Of a DNA stretch of 35,469 bases, positions 30,980 to 35,469 are shown one piece after another; within the stretch, counting starts at the first letter, position 1; each line of letters opens with the position of its first letter. The DNA is taken from NCBI GenBank assembly GCA_964635875.1, contig CAZWRK010000036.1, positions 1 through 35,469 on the forward strand, read 5' to 3'. Below the pieces are notes generated by a model that saw only the letters and a list, made by a program, of their open reading frames with translations, was not told where the DNA came from and searched no databases. Made by a program: the position numbers and the translations under genes. This DNA comes from CAZWRK01 sp964635875. Its GTDB lineage: Bacteria > Pseudomonadota > Gammaproteobacteria > Burkholderiales > Aquaspirillaceae.

Positions 30980-31489
30980 TTATGAGTGGGTGTTGCTGTT
31001 GCTTTTTTCACCGCCCCCATTAGGACCATTGATAATTGAAAGCACTCGATCCACCTCTTGTTCTGCTTTGGAGCCATGTGAAGAGCTCCGTTTTTCTGGG
31101 TTGCCGATGGATTTGAGTACGGATTCAAAAGCGGGGTCAGGTGCTTGATCTGCAGCAGAAGCGTTGGAGTCATGACTCGATGCTTTTTCTTCAGATTTGT
31201 CTTTTTTCTTTTTGCTGTCTTCAGCAGGGGCTGGAGGCGGGTCGACGGGCGGCAACATGACATGGAGATTGTTTTTGACCATGTACTCGTTCATTTCCTT
31301 CCATCCGCCAAACACCTGCGCACGATCTGCCTCTGGATTGCGTTTAAAGCACTCCTCCAGAGATCGGCCGGTTTGGCGACAACTCGCCCCAATCGCTTTA
31401 TGTGCGTCCTTATTGAGCCCAGATACATTCATGACCCAATTGCAGCCAGAAAGAAGCAGCACACTTGACAAGAGGACAACGCTTCGCAT
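30980..31489 (-). CDS. Conserved hypothetical lipoprotein
   Basis: A 169-residue predicted lipoprotein: signal MRSVVLLSSVLLLSGC with lipobox LSGC, lipidated Cys16. The globular part is about 17-80 and includes NKDAHKAIGASCRQTGRSLE, ECFKRNPEADRAQVFGGW and KEMNEYMVKNNLHVMLPPVD; the two further Cys (in ASCRQT and EECFKR) could form a disulfide. Residues 80-169 are a low-complexity tail rich in Pro, Lys, Ser, Asp and Glu, probably disordered. I recall similar proteins in Neisseriales but no function. AAGGAG lies about six bases before ATG 31489. It follows the SDR gene by 16 bp and ends at a strong terminator, so the two are probably co-transcribed. Confidence 0.85.
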   Translation of the reverse strand: MRSVVLLSSVLLLSGCNWVMNVSGLNKDAHKAIGASCRQTGRSLEECFKRNPEADRAQVFGGWKEMNEYMVKNNLHVMLPPVDPPPAPAEDSKKKKDKSEEKASSHDSNASAADQAPDPAFESVLKSIGNPEKRSSSHGSKAEQEVDRVLSIINGPNGGGEKSNSNTHS

Positions 31490-31505
31490 GGCAACTCCTT
31501 AAAAT

Positions 31506-32249
31506 TTAGGGGTTAAGCTCGATGATTTCTCCGCTGCGGCCGCGGCTATCTGGACCCAGCCAGTAGAGGAAATCAGGGATCAAACTGTCCAAAGTCGGCA
31601 ACGACGACTTGCTTTCACCGGGGTGAGTGCGCGTGCGCATGGGCGAGGCGACGGGGCCCGGTACAATTAAATTAATACGTAAATTAGGATGCGCATCCCA
31701 TTCATTTGCGGCAATTTGGGTCAAGTGGCTGAGCCCACACTTCGACACGGCAAATCCACCCCAGAAAGGGCCTGGTTTGATGCCGTGTGTTTCTCCGACA
31801 AGCACTACCGAGGCATCTTCTGCCTTTTTCAATAACGGTAAACACGCGCGTGTTAATGCAAACGGTGCAACCGTATTGATTCGGAACTGATTCATCCATT
31901 CTTCAATGGTTTGGTTTGCAAGCGGAGAGCTTCCATAAAAATGTGCCGCGCAATGAACGATGCCATCTAGCCGCCCAAAAGTCTGGAATAGTTTTAAGGC
32001 TAAGGCATCAAAGTCGCTGTCGCTGGCTTGCTGCAGATCCAATGGAATCGCTGCGGGTTCTGGGCCTCCCGCTGCCAGAATTTCATCATAGACGTTTTCT
32101 AAGCGCCGAACGCCACGTGCAAGCAGCACCACGGTTGCGCCATGTCGTGCTGCAGCAAGGGCGACTTCACGCCCCATACCTTGTGTCGCGCCCGTGACTA
32201 AGATGACACGATCAGCGAGTAAATTGGAAGCGGGTAAATAATCTTTCAT
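31506..32249 (-). CDS. YciK-like SDR-fold protein lacking the canonical catalytic Ser and Tyr
   Basis: A 247-residue Rossmann-fold protein of the short-chain dehydrogenase/reductase superfamily, most like E. coli YciK. The NAD(P) motif TGATQGMG is intact, as are the LDGIVHCAA segment and RINTVAPF. The active-site Tyr-x-x-x-Lys reads GGFAVSKCG, so Tyr is Phe (TTT at 31755-31757 region on the complement) while Lys is kept, and the usual catalytic Ser strand reads VVLVGETHG without Ser at that place. Ordinary SDR chemistry is therefore doubtful. AGGA lies just before ATG 32249. It follows hpnE by 58 bp and precedes a lipoprotein gene. This may be a trait of the lineage's YciK rather than damage, since the frame is intact. 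Confidence 0.86.
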   Translation of the reverse strand: MKDYLPASNLLADRVILVTGATQGMGREVALAAARHGATVVLLARGVRRLENVYDEILAAGGPEPAAIPLDLQQASDSDFDALALKLFQTFGRLDGIVHCAAHFYGSSPLANQTIEEWMNQFRINTVAPFALTRACLPLLKKAEDASVVLVGETHGIKPGPFWGGFAVSKCGLSHLTQIAANEWDAHPNLRINLIVPGPVASPMRTRTHPGESKSSLPTLDSLIPDFLYWLGPDSRGRSGEIIELNP

Positions 32250-32307
32250 TATCCTGACTGACTGTTAGGCGAGCATGCACAACGGCCGCTCGCAGGTTTT
32301 TAGCATA

Positions 32308-33579
32308 TTAGTGTTTCATAAGCGCATGTGCCGCGGCAAGCCCGCTGCGGACAGCGCTTTCTAATGTCGCGGGGTATTCGGGTAGCAAATAATCACCGGC
32401 CAACCAAACGTGTGGTGCGATGTGTGCTTGAGGCCGCGCCATATTTGCTTGGCACAAAAACGTCGCTCTTTTTTCTGTGAATAGCCGCGATATTACCGGT
32501 TTTCCGCATTGAAAGTATTGATCAAGCTCGTGGATCACTTGTTCGACGAGTGTGTTTTTATCTTTTGTTTCACTGCAGCTGATCACGACGCTAATCCAGC
32601 CGTGTTGGCCATCTAGAGCGCTTCGATCAAATGCCCATTGAACAACGCCACCGGCAAAGCCGAGCATGGCCTGTTCAAAACGGGGCGGCCGAGAATAGTA
32701 CAGCTGTATTGTAGTAATTGCGCCCGAAGGCCATGCTTTGAGTGTGTCAGCAAGATCGTGCCACATGGGTTCATGCTCAATGAGTGCGGGCACATGGTGA
32801 GGGGCCACCGCAATAATTGCCGCATCAAATGGTTCCCCCGCGATCTCGACCCCCTGCGCGGTAGGTGTTAATTGTCCGGCTTGAATGCGTTGCGAAAAGC
32901 GAAAGTCAGCACCTTGTTGTGTGAGCCATGTTTGAGCGGGCGCGACAAAAATCTCAGTCAAGGTTTTGCGGGGAATCATAAAATCTGCCGCGCCAGATCG
33001 CGCCGCAAGGCTATCGCGTAGAACGGTTGCGAGCACTGCCATGGATGCGTTCGCGATCGGCGTGTTGAGCGTTGCGAGCGTGAGCGGCTCCCAAAAACGT
33101 TCAATCAGCGCGTCGGCTTGGCGTTGCTCTGTTAGCCATTGCGCGACGGTTTTTGCTGGCTCGATCACGAATCGGCAGCGGATTAACGCAGACACCGCGC
33201 GAAGTAATTGGCCGCGAGCTGACCACGACAGCCCGCGTGTGAAAAGTCCCGCACCTAGCCAATGCCACGGCGTTGGCCATGCGGGCATTTTGACTTCAAC
33301 GCGGTCGGTTGGGCTGCGCATGATCCAGTGCAGAGGCTGGCGCAAGAATGCCTTCTGTGTATCGACGCCAAACTGATTGAGTAGCGCAAGCGTTTCGCGA
33401 TACGCACCAATCAGAATATGTTGGCCATTATCAAAGGGTTCGGTGCTTTTGGCGATTTGGCGCGCCCGCCCGCCTGCAACCCGCCCCGCCTCGAAGAGCG
33501 TGACGTGTGCATGGTTGGCGAGCGCCGTAGCTGCCGCGAGTCCGGCCCAACCGGCCCCGATAATGGCCACTGATTTCAT
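32308..33579 (-). CDS. hpnE: Hydroxysqualene dehydroxylase HpnE
   Basis: HpnE is a FAD-dependent amine-oxidase/desaturase-fold enzyme that reduces hydroxysqualene to squalene. The 423-residue protein opens MKSVAIIGAGWAGLAAATAL, the dinucleotide-binding fold, followed by EAGRVAGGRAR, FDNGQHILIGAY and a C-terminal FAD-contact block VWLAGDYLLPEYPATLESAV. ATG 33579 overlaps the hpnD stop in ATGA, which implies coupled translation; the frame to 33612 is not needed. Third gene of hpnCDE. Confidence 0.94.
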   Translation of the reverse strand: MKSVAIIGAGWAGLAAATALANHAHVTLFEAGRVAGGRARQIAKSTEPFDNGQHILIGAYRETLALLNQFGVDTQKAFLRQPLHWIMRSPTDRVEVKMPAWPTPWHWLGAGLFTRGLSWSARGQLLRAVSALIRCRFVIEPAKTVAQWLTEQRQADALIERFWEPLTLATLNTPIANASMAVLATVLRDSLAARSGAADFMIPRKTLTEIFVAPAQTWLTQQGADFRFSQRIQAGQLTPTAQGVEIAGEPFDAAIIAVAPHHVPALIEHEPMWHDLADTLKAWPSGAITTIQLYYSRPPRFEQAMLGFAGGVVQWAFDRSALDGQHGWISVVISCSETKDKNTLVEQVIHELDQYFQCGKPVISRLFTEKRATFLCQANMARPQAHIAPHVWLAGDYLLPEYPATLESAVRSGLAAAHALMKH

Positions 33580-34415
33580 CGGTAACGAATCCACGTTTTC
33601 CACGCCAGCCAAAATTTGCGCAAGGGCGTCAGCGATAAGCGTTGGTTGAGTACTTTCGCGGGGCCATCGCGTTGAATTTCCTCTAAGGTGGCGCGGTAAA
33701 TGGCGGCCATGAGCAAGCCGGGTCTTTGGGCGCGTTGATCGACCTTGGGTAGCGCTTGGAGGGCGGCTTCATAATACTGTTGCGCGCGCTCAATTTGGAA
33801 TTCCATGAGTGCGGTAAAAGCCGGTGTTTCTCGATAGTGCAAGATGTCGGCAGCCGGTACATTAAACCGCTCTAAATCTTCAATCGGTAGATAAAGCCGG
33901 TCTCGCCGCGCGTCTTCGCCCACATCGCGGATGATATTCGTGAGCTGAAAAGCGATGCCCAATTCATGTGCGTACTTGAGGGTTTTGTGATCGGTATAGC
34001 CGAAAATCTGCGCAGAAAGTTGCCCGACGACGCCCGCGACACGATGGCAATACAGCGAAAGATCCTTAAAGGTGGCATAGCGCGCAAATTCTAAATCCAT
34101 TTCCATGCCGTCTAGAATTTCTTCGAGCTGGCTTTGTGGGAGATCGAGTGCTTGAACATGGGGTTGTAGCGCGCGGGTGACGGGGTGTTGAGGGTCATTG
34201 TTGTATAAACGTTGGACTTCCTCGCGCCACCAGTGGAGCTTTTTGCGGGCAACATCGATATCTTGGCATTCGTCGACGACATCATCGACTTCGCGACAAT
34301 AGGCATAGAGTGCGGTAATGGCGCGGCGACGGTTATCGGGCAAAAACCGGAAGCTGTAGTAAAAACTGGAGCCACTTTTGGCGGCAAGGTCTTCGCAATA
34401 CTGATCGGGCGTCAC
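33576..34415 (-). CDS. hpnD: Presqualene diphosphate synthase HpnD
   Basis: HpnD condenses two farnesyl diphosphates to presqualene diphosphate. The 279-residue trans-isoprenyl synthase has both Asp-rich motifs: DDVVDE at 44-49 and QLTNIIRDVGEDARRDRLY. AYCREVDD and GMEMDLEFARY are further family blocks. The start is GTG 34415: GGAGAG lies eight bases upstream and the protein then begins with TPDQYCEDLAAKSGSSFYYS, as expected. The frame is open to 34574 but that part overlaps hpnC in another frame and has no family resemblance. It lies 37 bp after hpnC. Confidence 0.94.
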   Translation of the reverse strand: MTPDQYCEDLAAKSGSSFYYSFRFLPDNRRRAITALYAYCREVDDVVDECQDIDVARKKLHWWREEVQRLYNNDPQHPVTRALQPHVQALDLPQSQLEEILDGMEMDLEFARYATFKDLSLYCHRVAGVVGQLSAQIFGYTDHKTLKYAHELGIAFQLTNIIRDVGEDARRDRLYLPIEDLERFNVPAADILHYRETPAFTALMEFQIERAQQYYEAALQALPKVDQRAQRPGLLMAAIYRATLEEIQRDGPAKVLNQRLSLTPLRKFWLAWKTWIRYR

Positions 34416-34452
34416 GGTGACGGCTCTCCACGGGAAAATAAAGAAGGTGCAG

Positions 34453-35265
34453 TTATTTGGCGCGAACGGCACGGTACAGCATGTAGAGCCAATCGCGAGG
34501 GGTGAGAACGGGGCGTTGTGTGAAGATGTCGCCGGAGGACTCGTGAATTTTTCTAAGGATGGTCTCGCCGCCAAGAATAATCATGCGCAGTTCTAATCCG
34601 CAGCGGCCGGGGATTCTTTTGCCGAGTGGCGCACCGGCTGCGAGCATATTTCGGGCGCGCTTGACTTGGGCTTGCATCATGGCTGACCACAGCCCAGAGG
34701 TGTCGGCATTGGCGATTTGGGCTTCGTTGATGCGATATTTGCGCAGATCTTCTTGAGGGAGATAGACGCGTCCTTTTTGCCAGTCAATCGCAATATCTTG
34801 CAAAAAATTGGTGAGTTGCAAGGCGGTGCAAATACCGTCGCTCATCGCGAGGCTTTTGGGATCAGTTTCGCCAAAAAGGTGTAGTAGCAGCCGGCCAATC
34901 GGGTTGGCTGAGCGACGACAGTAGGCGATGACCTCACCCATGTCGGCATAGCGTGTCTTGCTCACGTCCTGTTCGAAGGCGTCAAGCAAGTCATAAAGCA
35001 GAGGGTATGGAAGCTGGTGCGCTTGAATTGCGGCTTCAAGGGCAATAAACGGTGCTTGTGTTGCGGGTTGCCCGCGCTCAAGATTTTGGAGCGCTTGGCG
35101 GCACTCGGCGAGTTTTTTGAGTCGGATTGAGGGCGGATCATCGCCTTCGTCCGCAATATCGTCGGCAAAGCGGGCGAAGTGATAGATGGCATGAATCGCA
35201 CCACGGATTTTCGCCGGTATGAGCCAAGAGCCTACAGGGAAGTTTTCATAGTGTCCGACCGACAT
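34453..35265 (-). CDS. hpnC: Hydroxysqualene synthase HpnC
   Basis: HpnC turns presqualene diphosphate into hydroxysqualene. The 270-residue protein belongs to the squalene/phytoene synthase fold, with first Asp-rich motif FADDIADEGDD and second QLTNFLQDIAIDWQKGRVYL. The N-terminus MSVGHYENFPVGSWLIP is diagnostic for HpnC. ATG 35265 is chosen on this basis, though no good ribosome site is visible; the frame open to 35460 would run into the divergent tRNA gene. First gene of hpnCDE. No squalene-hopene cyclase is in the window, so the end product (hopanoids or another squalene derivative) is not shown. Confidence 0.93.
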   Translation of the reverse strand: MSVGHYENFPVGSWLIPAKIRGAIHAIYHFARFADDIADEGDDPPSIRLKKLAECRQALQNLERGQPATQAPFIALEAAIQAHQLPYPLLYDLLDAFEQDVSKTRYADMGEVIAYCRRSANPIGRLLLHLFGETDPKSLAMSDGICTALQLTNFLQDIAIDWQKGRVYLPQEDLRKYRINEAQIANADTSGLWSAMMQAQVKRARNMLAAGAPLGKRIPGRCGLELRMIILGGETILRKIHESSGDIFTQRPVLTPRDWLYMLYRAVRAK

Positions 35266-35368
35266 AGGCAAGTTAAACCAATAAAAAAGCAGATTATACC
35301 TGACTGCGTATTGGATATTGGCCTTGTGCTCTGGCTGCGCGGCACAGGAAGAATTTTTTACAAAGTGG

Positions 35369-35397
35369 TTTACATTTTGAATGGCCTCCGATATAGT
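35369..35397 (+). promoter_or_regulatory. Sigma70 promoter of the tRNA-Ala gene
   Basis: TTTACA (35369-35374) and TATAGT (35392-35397) are separated by exactly 17 bp, 21 bp before the tRNA. The GC-rich sequence after the -10 (CGCCCC) resembles a discriminator of stringently controlled stable-RNA promoters. Confidence 0.72.
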
Positions 35398-35418
35398 TCG
35401 CCCCACTTCTGATTTGCC

Positions 35419-35469
<51 letters not shown>

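Overview
The window reads as chromosomal DNA of a flagellated, chemotactic betaproteobacterium, most likely from the Neisseriales (Chitinibacteraceae or Chromobacteriaceae type). The pointers are the FbpABC-type iron transporter, the tsaB-rimI-uracil-DNA glycosylase synteny, a FleS-like kinase beside CheV/CheY/CheZ/CheA genes, a squalene hpnCDE cassette and a Neisseriales-looking lipoprotein. I see no transposase, integrase, prophage or CRISPR array. Gene density is high, with short gaps and many hairpin terminators. The placement is a judgement from protein resemblance, not a computed phylogeny.

Layout. 1-2454 holds a truncated ABC-F gene (yheS) behind tsaD on the minus strand, then yhfA on plus, convergent with a secreted barnase-type ribonuclease and its barstar-type inhibitor. 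2956-8993 holds mrp (minus), a chemoreceptor, metG and acyP (plus). 9069-13862 is the glycine cleavage operon gcvT-gcvH-gcvP on the minus strand, led by a sigma70-like promoter and a tandem glycine riboswitch. 13869-15943 holds gluQ and a FleS-like PAS histidine kinase (minus). 16197-22960 is a plus-strand signalling block: two CheV proteins, CheY, a CheZ with an extended repeat-bearing N-terminus, CheA, and an EAL-HDOD protein. 23002-25176 holds tsaB, rimI, a family-4 uracil-DNA glycosylase and a small secreted repeat protein. 25231-29525 is an iron island: fbpA-fbpB-fbpC on minus and a DUF2325 protein on plus, diverging from a 178-bp region with two Fur-box-like palindromes. 29522-35265 (minus) holds hpnC-hpnD-hpnE, an SDR-fold protein without the usual catalytic residues, a lipoprotein and radA. 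A tRNA-Ala(GGC) begins at 35419 and runs off the end.

How the genes work together. Receptor signals pass through CheV coupling proteins to CheA, then CheY, and are ended by CheZ; no cheW, cheR or cheB lies in the window. TsaD and TsaB both belong to the t6A tRNA pathway. HpnC, HpnD and HpnE convert farnesyl diphosphate to squalene. Excess glycine is expected to switch on the cleavage system through the riboswitch. Iron limitation is expected to release Fur from both sides of the fbpA/DUF2325 region.

Most genes are well-known families. The items most worth a second look are the CheZ N-terminal array (two 33-residue units identical in protein but differing at nine synonymous DNA positions, plus two further copies of the core), the apparently Fur-controlled cysteine-rich DUF2325 protein, the non-canonical SDR, and a long two-part inverted repeat upstream of the chemoreceptor. 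I did not find convincing evidence of a wholly new multi-gene system.
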